Shown piece after piece: positions 37,070 to 44,337 of a stretch of DNA of 62,071 bases. Below the pieces are notes generated by a model that searched no databases, was not told the DNA's origin, and saw nothing but the letters and a program-made list of their open reading frames with translations. Source of the DNA: JAQVEB01 sp028698105 (GTDB taxonomy: Bacteria; Bacteroidota; Bacteroidia; Bacteroidales; Dysgonomonadaceae). A program made the translations under genes and the position numbers. Numbering within the stretch: position 1 is the stretch's first letter; every line of letters starts with the position of its first letter. Location of the stretch: assembly GCA_964293155.1 (NCBI GenBank), contig CAXYYA010000019.1, positions 1-62,071 of the forward strand, given 5' to 3'.

Positions 37070-37846
37070 ATGCTGACTATGGAAACAAATAAAGTTTTTG
37101 AATTGGTAGAATATCTTTATATAGAGAGAGAAAGAATAGCCTCTTATAAAAAAATCCTTGAAAAAAAGAGATGGTTAAATAATGAAGCCTATTCATTAAA
37201 ACCAAAAAGCCCCTTATCTGATGATGCACTTTTCAATAAAAAGCGGAAAGAGTTAGATGAGTATGTAGCAAACAGTAAAGTCGATAAATTCATAGATAAT
37301 CACAGAAACAAAATATCTGAATTGGGCTTTACATTAGGTAGTGGTATTTACAAATCAGAATTTCAAAACATCATTACTGCTTGGCTTAATAATATAACTG
37401 ATAAAGTTGAGGCAAGAAAGCAATTAGCCGAATGTAAGCGACAATACAATGAGTTGCAAACAGAAGAGGTGCAGTTTGTCCTTGAATGGATGAGCAACCT
37501 ATTTTTTGATGGGTTGAACTATGACTTAAAGATAATATTTGATGAACATCTGGGTAAAAAGTATAATGACCTATCAAATGATTTAAAGCCCTATTTAGAG
37601 CGTTTTGATGCGGATGTGATAGAAAGCATCATTGATTACAAACGACTGCCACAGGGGGCGGAAAAGCCCATCTGGAGGCGGCAGGCGGATGCACACGTAT
37701 TTAGCAAATGTTTTAAAATTGATATGAAAGAGATGAATAAAATGTTTCTTTATCGCAATGGCAAAGGAGATGTAATTGAAAAGTTAGGCCACAATACAAA
37801 ATCAAAGAGCCCTGAATTCTCAAATGTCTTATCAAAATACAATTAA
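37070..37846 (+). CDS. Element protein of unknown function, 258 aa
   Basis: Starts 2 bases after the integrase stop (ATG 37070, or 37079), so it is almost certainly co-transcribed with int. Sequence is charged and helical (IERERIASYKKILEKKRW; DKVEARKQLAECKRQYNELQTEEVQF), with a C-terminal block PIWRRQADAHVFSKCFKIDMKEMNKMFLYR. I do not recognise a domain; there is no signal peptide or membrane segment. Position suggests a role in integration/excision control or element regulation, which is only inference. A hairpin terminator follows. Confidence 0.8.
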   Translation: MLTMETNKVFELVEYLYIERERIASYKKILEKKRWLNNEAYSLKPKSPLSDDALFNKKRKELDEYVANSKVDKFIDNHRNKISELGFTLGSGIYKSEFQNIITAWLNNITDKVEARKQLAECKRQYNELQTEEVQFVLEWMSNLFFDGLNYDLKIIFDEHLGKKYNDLSNDLKPYLERFDADVIESIIDYKRLPQGAEKPIWRRQADAHVFSKCFKIDMKEMNKMFLYRNGKGDVIEKLGHNTKSKSPEFSNVLSKYN

Positions 37847-37871
37847 ATTTATATAGTGTTCATAATATTAG

Positions 37872-37899
37872 AAAAGTGCTGAAATATGCACTTTTTTTT
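37872..37899 (+). terminator. Terminator after int and its partner gene
   Basis: AAAAGTGC (37872-37879) pairs with GCACTTTT (37888-37895) and is followed by more T. It divides the int unit from the replication genes. Confidence 0.7.
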
Positions 37900-37909
37900 A
37901 TTCCTTGAA

Positions 37910-38015
37910 ATCGACCATCTTAACCCCTACTTATCGACCATAAAAAACGCCTTATCTGATAGTATTTAACAAAATCGACCACCTTAATCGAATAATCGAC
38001 CACACCCATCGACAC
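37910..38015. repeat. Iteron-like ATCGACCA repeats (candidate replication origin)
   Basis: Direct copies of ATCGACCA start at 37910, 37933, 37974 and 37995, with a diverged ATCGACAC at 38008. Spacings of 23, 41 and 21 are near multiples of two helical turns. Copies one and three share the longer ATCGACCAyCTTAA. The surroundings are AT-rich. The array lies upstream of the DUF3853-like and RepA-like genes, where plasmid-type iterons are often found. The rest of the 317-base gap holds only the terminator and a -7 box. Confidence 0.65.
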
Positions 38016-38066
38016 GCAAATGATTATTTATCAATACATTACGATACTTTTTAGTTTATCTGGATG

Positions 38067-38074
38067 TATCTTTG
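38067..38074 (+). promoter_or_regulatory. -7 box for the replication gene run
   Basis: TATCTTTG matches TAnnTTTG, 89 bases before the DUF3853-like start. No strong TTTG box is seen at the expected distance. Confidence 0.4.
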
Positions 38075-38163
38075 TGATGTGTAAAACGGATGGCAATGTG
38101 CAAACCATCTGGAGGTACAAAGCAAGGCACAAGCTGGAGTACCCACACTGAAAAATTATTATC

Positions 38164-38481
38164 ATGGATTTTAAAACTTTACAAAACAAAGGTAATGCCG
38201 GCACGATGTTATTAATCGAGGCAAGCGACTTTGAGAAAGCTATTAATTCAGCAGTTGAGAAAGCAATGCAGGCAAGCAAAGAGGTAGAGAGAAAAGATTT
38301 ACCCCGCTACGTGAAAGGTTTAAAAGGAATACGGGATTTATTCGGAGTGAGCCATGCAACAGCCCAAAAGTATAAAAACACATGGTTGGCACCCGCAGTA
38401 ACTCAACAGGGCAGAATATTATTAACCGATACAGAGATGGCATTGAGGCTATTCGCTGAAAATAACAAGGGAGGGTTTTGA
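38164..38481 (+). CDS. DUF3853-like DNA-binding protein (excisionase/helix-turn-helix type)
   Basis: 105 aa. The C-terminal half, LPRYVKGLKGIRDLFGVSHATAQKYKNTWLAPAV, followed by QGRILLTDTEMALRLFAENN, has the look of a MerR/excisionase-type helix-turn-helix and of DUF3853 proteins in Bacteroides mobile elements. It may act as excisionase, or as a regulator or loader at the neighbouring iteron-like repeats. It is followed 1 base later by the next gene. Confidence 0.75.
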   Translation: MDFKTLQNKGNAGTMLLIEASDFEKAINSAVEKAMQASKEVERKDLPRYVKGLKGIRDLFGVSHATAQKYKNTWLAPAVTQQGRILLTDTEMALRLFAENNKGGF

Positions 38482-38482
38482 T

Positions 38483-38893
38483 ATGACAAAAAAAAGAAAG
38501 TCCTCCGTCGGAGACCAACCAACAAAGGACTTAAATATTTACCTATCACAGCAGTATCAAACCGATAGTAAAGATAATCAAAAGATTGATATTTGCCAAA
38601 TCGTCAAATATTTAAGTCGAAGAGAAAGAGATAAGCTCAACAGTGATGCTAAGAAGATTTTAGCAACCCTTGAGGAATTCGGAGCCATGAGCAAATCGAT
38701 GCTAAAATATTGCATAATTAGAGATAACCAACGTTTAAAAGCCTCACTGGATTTATTAATAATTGAGGGCTATGTTCAGAGCGTAGGTAAAAGAAAAAAT
38801 TACAACGGTTTAGGAGGACTGGCAGAGTATTTTGATATAGCAGACAGGAAAGTTGAACCCTCTAAATCTATGTACTATGCAATCTTTAAATAA
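38483..38893 (+). CDS. Small protein with probable winged-helix fold
   Basis: 136 aa. The leader carries AGGGAGGG close to the start. The region ~50-110 (AKKILATLEEFGAMSKSMLKY, RLKASLDLLIIEGYVQSVGKRKNY) reads like a winged helix with recognition helix and wing; the N terminus is basic. I do not recognise the family. Its stop overlaps the RepA-like gene start by 17 bases, so the two are translationally linked; a role in replication initiation or copy control is plausible. Confidence 0.65.
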   Translation: MTKKRKSSVGDQPTKDLNIYLSQQYQTDSKDNQKIDICQIVKYLSRRERDKLNSDAKKILATLEEFGAMSKSMLKYCIIRDNQRLKASLDLLIIEGYVQSVGKRKNYNGLGGLAEYFDIADRKVEPSKSMYYAIFK

Positions 38894-40028
38894 CGACTTT
38901 ATAGCTGACCTAACGGCTGATATTGCTAAGAATGAACAGCTACTCAAGGAGCAATCGATAATTGCACCAGAGCCGTTAAAAGCGACCGCAGGGGGCTACA
39001 CTTTTGAAGAGATACAACAGATAGTTGAAGCCTCAACTTTGAATTTACAGCAGGATTCAGAGAAGCCACCCTATTGTTTATGGTTTGATGATGCACCAAT
39101 TTTTGGACTTGGGGATATTTCCACAATCATAGGCAAGGCAAAGAGCAGAAAAACGTTTGCAACAGGCTTATTACTTGCATCTATTGCAGGAAATGCAATA
39201 ATTCAAGACAGGATAACAGGGAGCCTGCCAGAGGATAAACGAAATGTTCTATTCATTGATACAGAGCAAGCGGAATACTATGCTAAAAACAGCAGTAGAA
39301 GAGTTTTAGGTTTGTTGGATTTGGATTACAAAACAGATAGCCTGCCAAACTTTAAAGCTATTTCATTGAGGCGGTTTAATCCACATGAAAGATTAGAGAT
39401 TATTGAACATCTTATTTACAATACCTCAAATCTGGGTTTTATCTTAATAGATGGTATTCGCGACTTAATAACCTCCATCAATGATGAAGAGCAAGCAACA
39501 ATGATAACCAGCAAGCTACTGAAATGGAGTACTGAAAGAATGATACATATCTGTTGCGTGCTGCACATGAACAAGGGTGATAATAATGCGAGGGGGCACG
39601 TAGGTACAGAGCTGATGAACAAGAGTTTATCTGTTTTGGGAGTTAGCAAAGTTGAGAAAAATGAAGAGTACTCAACTATTGAGCCAATAGCCACCAGAGA
39701 TAGGGAATTCAAACCGCTAATTTTTGGTATTGATGAGGAGGGTTTGCCCTACATTTTATCTGAAAATGATGCAAAAGCACTCAAAACGGAAGCAGCCAAG
39801 ACGAAAGCTAAGGAGCCAACCGACTGGGAGAATGAACAGCACGCAGGCATACTTGAGCGGATTTTTGAGAAAGAGCCTCAAATGAAATACGGTGATTTTG
39901 TTCTGGCAGTTGGAGCCGCTTATGCTATTGTAGAGAAGAGAGCAAAAAGATTTGTTGCACACTTTAAAAGTGAGGGATTAGTAAAATGGGAAAGCAAAGG
40001 AAATGCAGTAATGTACTCAATGGTTTAA
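38877..40028 (+). CDS. RepA-like AAA/RecA-fold ATPase (replicative helicase type)
   Basis: 383 aa from ATG 38877 (MQSLNNDFIADLTADI). A RecA-type core shows Walker A GKAKSRKTF (~85), Walker B NVLFIDTEQAEYY (~125), a second acidic strand GFILIDGIRDLI (~193) and LHMNKGDNNARGHVGTELMNKS. This arrangement matches the RSF1010 RepA / phage and plasmid helicase group. A C-terminal winged-helix-like tail (ILERIFEKEPQMKYGDFVLAV) may bind DNA. It overlaps the preceding gene and is followed by a structured gap and a primase-like gene, so the three probably form a replication module. Confidence 0.85.
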   Translation: MQSLNNDFIADLTADIAKNEQLLKEQSIIAPEPLKATAGGYTFEEIQQIVEASTLNLQQDSEKPPYCLWFDDAPIFGLGDISTIIGKAKSRKTFATGLLLASIAGNAIIQDRITGSLPEDKRNVLFIDTEQAEYYAKNSSRRVLGLLDLDYKTDSLPNFKAISLRRFNPHERLEIIEHLIYNTSNLGFILIDGIRDLITSINDEEQATMITSKLLKWSTERMIHICCVLHMNKGDNNARGHVGTELMNKSLSVLGVSKVEKNEEYSTIEPIATRDREFKPLIFGIDEEGLPYILSENDAKALKTEAAKTKAKEPTDWENEQHAGILERIFEKEPQMKYGDFVLAVGAAYAIVEKRAKRFVAHFKSEGLVKWESKGNAVMYSMV

Positions 40029-40052
40029 TCAATGGGGCAACAGTATGGTTCA

Positions 40053-40140
40053 GTGCACCCCTATATATAGGGGGGTGCCCTAACCTGCACCATACCTTTG
40101 GGGATTGGTGCAAATCTATGGGGCGCACCAACCTGCACCA
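40053..40140. repeat. Hairpin and GCACC repeat cluster between helicase and primase genes
   Basis: CCCCTATA/TATAGGGG (40058-40073) is a 16-base perfect palindrome, extended outward by GCA/TGC. ACCTGCACCA occurs at 40083 and 40131, 48 bases apart, with further GCACCA copies in both directions (TTGGTGCA at 40105, GCGCACCA at 40123). This could be a second-strand origin/primase site or a translation control hairpin. Confidence 0.5.
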
Positions 40141-40194
40141 AATCAAACCCTTTACAGGAGCCAGTTTTAACTTTTGATAATCAATAAAAAGATA

Positions 40195-41472
40195 ATGAAA
40201 ATGTACAAACAGCCATATTTGAGACCCTACACGGGAAAAGAGAGCAGAACTATTTGCCCTCAATGTAAAAAGCCTCATTCATTTACTCTTTATCTGGATG
40301 GAAACACCAACCAACCGATAAGCCCAAATGTAGGAATTTGCAATCATGCTAATTCATGCGGTTATCACTACACACCAAAACAATACTTCATTGATAATCC
40401 ACACAAGAGAGAAAGTAACTTCACTGGCAGACCAACCAGAATAATACAGCGAACCGAACCACCCAAGCCAATAGGTTTAATTCCTACCCAGTACCTGAAT
40501 AAAACGCAGAGTACTGATAGTAATTTTGTCTATTTCCTTACTGACTTATTTAAGAGCCTCAATAAAAATGTTTCTATTGATGAACTTTGCAAAACTTACC
40601 GACTGGGTGCCACCAAAGACAAAAGAGTAATTTTCTGGCAGGTAGATATTAACGGCAATGTAAGAACTGGCAAGATAATGCAATACAACCCCACCACAGG
40701 CAAGAGAGTGCACAATGCAAGCGATGCTATCGATTGGGTGCATAACACGCTTAAAAGAGCGGAAAAACTGCCAAGTGATTACAACTTGAAACAGTGTTAT
40801 TTTGGAGAACACCTACTGCATGAACAGCCCGATAAAACCGTAGCAATCACGGAGGCGGAAAAAACAGCAATCATTTGCAGTGTACTATTTCCTCAAATGG
40901 TTTGGATTGGTGCAGGTAACCTTAACGGATTGACACTTGAGAAGTCTAAAGCCCTGAAAGGTCGCTCAATTATGCTATTTCCTGACTTGAGCAACCCAGA
41001 TTTGCCAATAGAGAAACAGGCGTTTACCATCTGGAGTAACAAGGCTGATGAGATAAGAAAAACGTACGGTTGTAAGGTTGTTGTTTCTGATATTCTGGAA
41101 AAGAACGCAACAGAAGAGGAGAAGAAAGCAGGGCTCGATATTGCAGATTATCTTATTTCGCAGTTGAGGCAGGCACCCGACCAAGTAACGACACCACAGG
41201 CACCACCTAAGCAACAAACAAACATCACTGATGAGGCTGATTCACTTGAGGCATACTTTGCCAGCGTAGCCCTCCCATGTGAGCCAATAGATATAACACC
41301 AAGTTACACGATTTGTGAGCCTCAACGGTTTGCAAGGGGTGCATTACGTGCAGTGCGTAGCGGAAAATATGATACAGAGAAGCATCTTTCGTTATTGAGA
41401 GGACTAAGAGATGTTATAAGCATTAACTATAATGATGGTGCAGATATAGATAAAACCGATAAAAACCGTTAG
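40195..41472 (+). CDS. Toprim primase-like protein with N-terminal zinc ribbon (DUF6371-like)
   Basis: 425 aa from ATG 40195. The N-terminal ribbon shows CPQC (~20) and CNHANSCGYHYTPKQYF (~55), as in DUF6371 and DnaG-type zinc ribbons. A toprim-like part has the acidic VAITEAEKTAIIC (~220), IWIGAGNLNGL and SIMLFPDLSNPD (~255). The C-terminal ~80 residues are variable and acidic. It should prime replication of the excised element, together with the RepA-like ATPase; priming is inferred from fold and position. Confidence 0.8.
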   Translation: MKMYKQPYLRPYTGKESRTICPQCKKPHSFTLYLDGNTNQPISPNVGICNHANSCGYHYTPKQYFIDNPHKRESNFTGRPTRIIQRTEPPKPIGLIPTQYLNKTQSTDSNFVYFLTDLFKSLNKNVSIDELCKTYRLGATKDKRVIFWQVDINGNVRTGKIMQYNPTTGKRVHNASDAIDWVHNTLKRAEKLPSDYNLKQCYFGEHLLHEQPDKTVAITEAEKTAIICSVLFPQMVWIGAGNLNGLTLEKSKALKGRSIMLFPDLSNPDLPIEKQAFTIWSNKADEIRKTYGCKVVVSDILEKNATEEEKKAGLDIADYLISQLRQAPDQVTTPQAPPKQQTNITDEADSLEAYFASVALPCEPIDITPSYTICEPQRFARGALRAVRSGKYDTEKHLSLLRGLRDVISINYNDGADIDKTDKNR

Positions 41473-41523
41473 TTAAACGGCAAGACTAAGAATAGTGAGT
41501 ATTAATTTTTAAATATTACGGCA

Positions 41524-41763
41524 ATGGAAAGGATAAAAAAACTAAATGAGTTGAAACAGCAGATTCAGAAGAGCAAAACGAAAAATTACATTCGTTACTG
41601 GGAAGTTGAGGAGGGCAAACCTGTTGTAAAGAGTGAAACTGCATTTGCAGGAGACATGACTATTAATTTTTTATATGAGAAAGGCGGTAAGGGCGAAATT
41701 TTTAAACAGTTTGACCTTAACCAACTGGCTGATGAACAGAGAAAGGAGGCATCAAATGGATAG
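41524..41763 (+). CDS. Small paralogue 1 of a tandem trio, unknown family
   Basis: 79 aa: MERIKKLNELKQQIQKSK, then YIRYWEVEEGKPVVKSE and a C-terminal FDLNQLADEQRKEASNG. It shares with the next two genes the pattern M-[DE]-R-x-K-x-x-x-E-L-K, a central W-E/A-[VI]-x-x-G-x-P and an acidic L-x-x-[LM]-A-[DE]-x-Q-[RK] tail. No domain recognised. Its stop overlaps the second paralogue start by 8 bases. Confidence 0.7.
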   Translation: MERIKKLNELKQQIQKSKTKNYIRYWEVEEGKPVVKSETAFAGDMTINFLYEKGGKGEIFKQFDLNQLADEQRKEASNG

Positions 41764-42025
41764 GAGAAAGCAGTTACTGGAGCTCAAGAAACAGCATGAA
41801 GAGAAAAACCCATCTGGTTACACACGTTTCTGGGAAATTATAAACGGCATTCCTACACTGGTAAAGGAGAGCAAGGGGGTGCATGGTAAGATTACCAATA
41901 TTATTAATAGCACCATAGAAGAGGAGAAAGCAATTTACAATCGATACACAGCCGACCAGTTAAACAATCTGGCAGAAGAGCAAAAGAAAGATAATATACA
42001 GATAGGAGAATATTTTATCATATAG
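41756..42025 (+). CDS. Small paralogue 2 of a tandem trio
   Basis: 89 aa from ATG 41756: MDRRKQLLELKKQHEEKN, RFWEIINGIPTLVKES, TADQLNNLAEEQKKDN. The ATG is preceded by AAAGGAGGCATCAA, a strong Shine-Dalgarno that decides this start over an upstream in-frame ATG at 41675. Related to genes on both sides. Function unknown. Confidence 0.75.
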   Translation: MDRRKQLLELKKQHEEKNPSGYTRFWEIINGIPTLVKESKGVHGKITNIINSTIEEEKAIYNRYTADQLNNLAEEQKKDNIQIGEYFII

Positions 42026-42039
42026 AAAGGAGGTGCAAA

Positions 42040-42489
42040 ATGGATAGGAGAAAAATAATACAGGAACTAAAAGAGCGAACCAGTGATATAAACAGAAAAT
42101 CATTTGTTTGCTTATGGGCTATTGTAGATGGTGCCCCAAAAGTTGTAAGAGAAGCGCAAATTTACGGTCGCACAACAATACATTTAATAGATGGCACAAA
42201 TGAAAGCGAAGACACCAAGTTAAGCAGTTACGACCTAATAGAGTTGGAGAGGATGGCAGAAGCTCAAAGAGAAGAGAATTTGCAGGAGTATGAGCTGCAA
42301 GGGAACCCACCCGAAAATATTCTATTCTTTTACAATTTCCATGCAGTTGTTAGAGAATTTGACCTGACAAACATATGCATGGTATATTATAAAAGCAAGT
42401 ACCCACTAAGGAGGTGCAGATGCACCAGAGATGCAGATAAAGTTTTTGAGGCATTTGTTAAGGCATTTAGAGAGGAGGTTTTAAAATGA
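42040..42489 (+). CDS. Paralogue 3 of a tandem trio, with C-terminal extension
   Basis: 149 aa. The first ~90 residues match the trio (MDRRKIIQELKERTSDINRK, LWAIVDGAPKVVREAQ, LIELERMAEAQREEN). A unique extension of ~55 residues (ILFFYNFHAVVREFDLTNICMVYYKSK and a basic CRCT segment) follows. Strong AAAGGAGGTGCAAA leader. It overlaps the next gene by 4 bases (ATGA). Function unknown. Confidence 0.75.
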   Translation: MDRRKIIQELKERTSDINRKSFVCLWAIVDGAPKVVREAQIYGRTTIHLIDGTNESEDTKLSSYDLIELERMAEAQREENLQEYELQGNPPENILFFYNFHAVVREFDLTNICMVYYKSKYPLRRCRCTRDADKVFEAFVKAFREEVLK

Positions 42490-42797
42490 ATAACAGGGAT
42501 AAGCAGGGCAAGTTTACAGAGGGTAACAGTGTAAGCAAAGGCAGACCCAGAGGAGCCAAGAATAAAAGCAGTGAGAGAATAAGACGTTTTTTCAGTGATT
42601 TTATTGAGGAGAATATGCAGGAGCTTAACGAAGCGTTCGCAGAATTAAAACCAAGAGATAAATTCAGTGTACTACTTGAGATGGCTAAGTATGTAACACC
42701 AACATTAAAGGCTCAAGGGGATTTAATAGATGAACTTTCTGATGATATGTTTGATGAGGTTGTAGATAAGATTAAACAGGATTTTGGTTTAAACTGA
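42486..42797 (+). CDS. Small G-R-P-x-G-x-x-N-K protein (DUF5681/small-terminase-like)
   Basis: 103 aa. QGKFTEGNSVSKGRPRGAKNKSSERIRR matches the short N-terminal motif of DUF5681 and other phage-associated proteins often found beside terminases. The rest is helical (AELKPRDKFSVLLEMAKYVTPTLKAQ). The leader has AGAGGAGG. It is the last gene of the element, 195 bases from attR. A role in DNA recognition or packaging is a hypothesis; there is no large terminase here. Confidence 0.65.
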   Translation: MNNRDKQGKFTEGNSVSKGRPRGAKNKSSERIRRFFSDFIEENMQELNEAFAELKPRDKFSVLLEMAKYVTPTLKAQGDLIDELSDDMFDEVVDKIKQDFGLN

Positions 42798-42940
42798 ATT
42801 GATGTAATTAGTTTGACTGGATAAAAGGGAATAGGCAGTAAAATGTTTGTTCTCTTTTTTTCTTATGTAAGAAAAGCCTCTTTTTTATAAGTCAAGAAAC
42901 TCCCACCATTCAGGAGAATATCTCAATAAACAGAGGGGGT

Positions 42941-42979
42941 TTTTTAGGTAAATTTGTAGGTAAATGCTATAACCTACTG
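42941..42979. repeat. Right arm-type repeat cluster (candidate integrase sites)
   Basis: TTTTAGGTA (42942), TTGTAGGTA (42954) and inverted ACCTACTG (42972) repeat the left-end arrangement at 35746-35784 with the same spacing. It lies 14 bases from attR. Confidence 0.7.
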
Positions 42980-42992
42980 ATAATCAATATCG

Positions 42993-43008
42993 TTTGCGGA
43001 AGCGGGGG
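42993..43008 (-). repeat. attR, overlapping tRNA-Ser 3' end
   Basis: Identical 16 bases to 35614-35629. The element keeps tRNA-Ser intact by replacing its 3' end with an identical copy. Confidence 0.85.
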
Positions 43009-43083
43009 GATTCGAACCCCCGGTACGGTAACCCGTACGTCAGTTTAGCAAACTGGTGGTTTCAGCCACTCACCCACACTTCC
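42997..43083 (-). tRNA. tRNA-Ser (anticodon GCT)
   Basis: 87 nt on the minus strand: acceptor GGAAGTG/CGCTTCC with discriminator G, anticodon arm CCAGTTTGCTAAACTGG, long variable arm GTACGGGTTACCGTAC and T-arm GGGGGTTCGAATCCCCC. CCA is not encoded. It is the insertion target of the 35.6-43.0 kb element; a copy of its 3' end and its old terminator lie at 35589-35629. Confidence 0.95.
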
Positions 43084-43109
43084 TTATGAATTTTTGCCGA
43101 AATCGGATG

Positions 43110-43140
43110 CAAATATACAAGGAGTTTTCAACTTGTCAAA
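43110..43140 (-). promoter_or_regulatory. Promoter of tRNA-Ser
   Basis: Minus strand TATATTTG at 43110-43117 and TTTG at 43137-43140, exactly 19 bases apart, 27 bases before the tRNA 5' end. Confidence 0.75.
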
Positions 43141-43208
43141 GAAAAAGCGATATTTTCACGGGAAATATTTCTACATTTGCGTCGTTCTATATTCAAAACG
43201 TTAGTCAA

Positions 43209-44252
43209 ATGGAGCAGAAACAAAATAAACACCGCAAAAACACAGGATTATGGATCGGATTGGCCGTTTTGCTTATCCTGATTGCCGGCGGCATCTATTT
43301 AAAAAACAGTATTTTTAAGCCTTTTCACCTGAACGAAACGGCCTATATTTTCGTAGATGAGCGGGAAAATTTTGAAGACGTAGTCGCTCAACTGAAAGAA
43401 AAGGCCGGTCTTCCTTCGGAAAAGATTTTCAGGATATTGGCCGACCGCATGAACTATCCGTCCAACGTAAAAACCGGTCGTTACGCGGTGAAAGACGGCA
43501 TGACCATGCCCGATATCATCCGCGTGCTGCGCGCCGGCGATCAAACGCCCGTGAACCTCACCTTCAATAACATGCGCACCAAAGCGAACCTTGCCGGACG
43601 CATAGCGCAGCAGTTGATGATGGACAGCGTTTCGCTACTCAATGCATTGAACGATACGGCCAAGATTAACGCACTGGGTTTCAATGGGAACACCGTTATT
43701 GCGATGTTCATCCCCAACACGTATCAGGTTTACTGGGATACAGACATTGACAAGTTGCTCGCCCGCATGAAACGCGAGTACAATGCTTTCTGGACGGACG
43801 ACCGCAAGACGAAAGCCAAAAAGCTTGGGCTATCGCCCGTGCAGGTTTCCACGCTGGCGTCCATTGTGGAAGAAGAAGCCACGTATGCCGATGAATACCC
43901 GATCGTAGCCGGTCTGTACCTTAACCGCCTGAAAAAGGGCATGAAACTCGAAGCCGACCCCACCGTTAAATACGCCGTAGGCGATTTCGGGTTGCGGCGC
44001 ATTCTTTTCAAACATTTGGAGGTGGAGTCGCCTTACAACACATACCTGCATACGGGATTGCCGCCAGGGCCCATTCGCGTGCCGTCCATCAAAGGGATTG
44101 ATGCCGTTTTGTCGCCCAATCAGAATAATTACCTGTTTATGTGCGCGAAAGACGATCTGTCCGGCAGGCATAATTTCGCGACAACCCATGCTGAGCATGC
44201 CCGTAATGCCGCCGCTTATCAGCGTGCGCTGAATGAAAGAAGAATATATTAA
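43209..44252 (+). CDS. mltG: Endolytic murein transglycosylase MltG
   Basis: Cuts nascent glycan strands at the inner membrane and so sets their length. From ATG 43209 (MEQKQNKHRKNTG) the protein has a short cytosolic tail, one membrane helix (~15-32) and a periplasmic YceG domain. The catalytic glutamate is in ASIVEEEATYADEYP (~221), followed by VAGLYLNRLKKGMKLEADPTV and LPPGPIRVPS. About 347 aa, normal. The upstream in-frame stretch overlaps tRNA-Ser and is not coding. A -7-like TACATTTG is at 43172-43179. Confidence 0.94.
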   Translation: MEQKQNKHRKNTGLWIGLAVLLILIAGGIYLKNSIFKPFHLNETAYIFVDERENFEDVVAQLKEKAGLPSEKIFRILADRMNYPSNVKTGRYAVKDGMTMPDIIRVLRAGDQTPVNLTFNNMRTKANLAGRIAQQLMMDSVSLLNALNDTAKINALGFNGNTVIAMFIPNTYQVYWDTDIDKLLARMKREYNAFWTDDRKTKAKKLGLSPVQVSTLASIVEEEATYADEYPIVAGLYLNRLKKGMKLEADPTVKYAVGDFGLRRILFKHLEVESPYNTYLHTGLPPGPIRVPSIKGIDAVLSPNQNNYLFMCAKDDLSGRHNFATTHAEHARNAAAYQRALNERRIY

Positions 44253-44337
44253 TCGTTATTGGCTGCAGGCGTGTATTTGAAGACGCAAGCATTGCGTTTC
44301 TACATCGGACATCCGAAACCCATCATCCGAAACCCAA

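Larger units (their letters stand above)
35614..43008. mobile_element. Integrative element of ~7.4 kb in tRNA-Ser(GCT)
   Basis: Bounded by 16-base direct repeats of the tRNA 3' end. All its genes point right: tyrosine integrase, unknown, DUF3853-like, winged-helix-like, RepA-like ATPase, primase-like, three small paralogues, GRPxG protein. It carries iteron-like repeats and a second hairpin cluster suggesting autonomous replication. Composition is visibly more AT-rich than the flanks. No relaxase, conjugation gene, resistance gene, capsid or large terminase is seen. It is therefore either a non-conjugative replicating island or a phage satellite. It separates tRNA-Ser from its old terminator. 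Confidence 0.88.

Noticed and set aside
37910..38015. CRISPR array
   Set aside because: Units are only 8 bases with uneven spacing, no cas gene is near, and the position fits replication iterons. I saw no CRISPR array elsewhere in the window.
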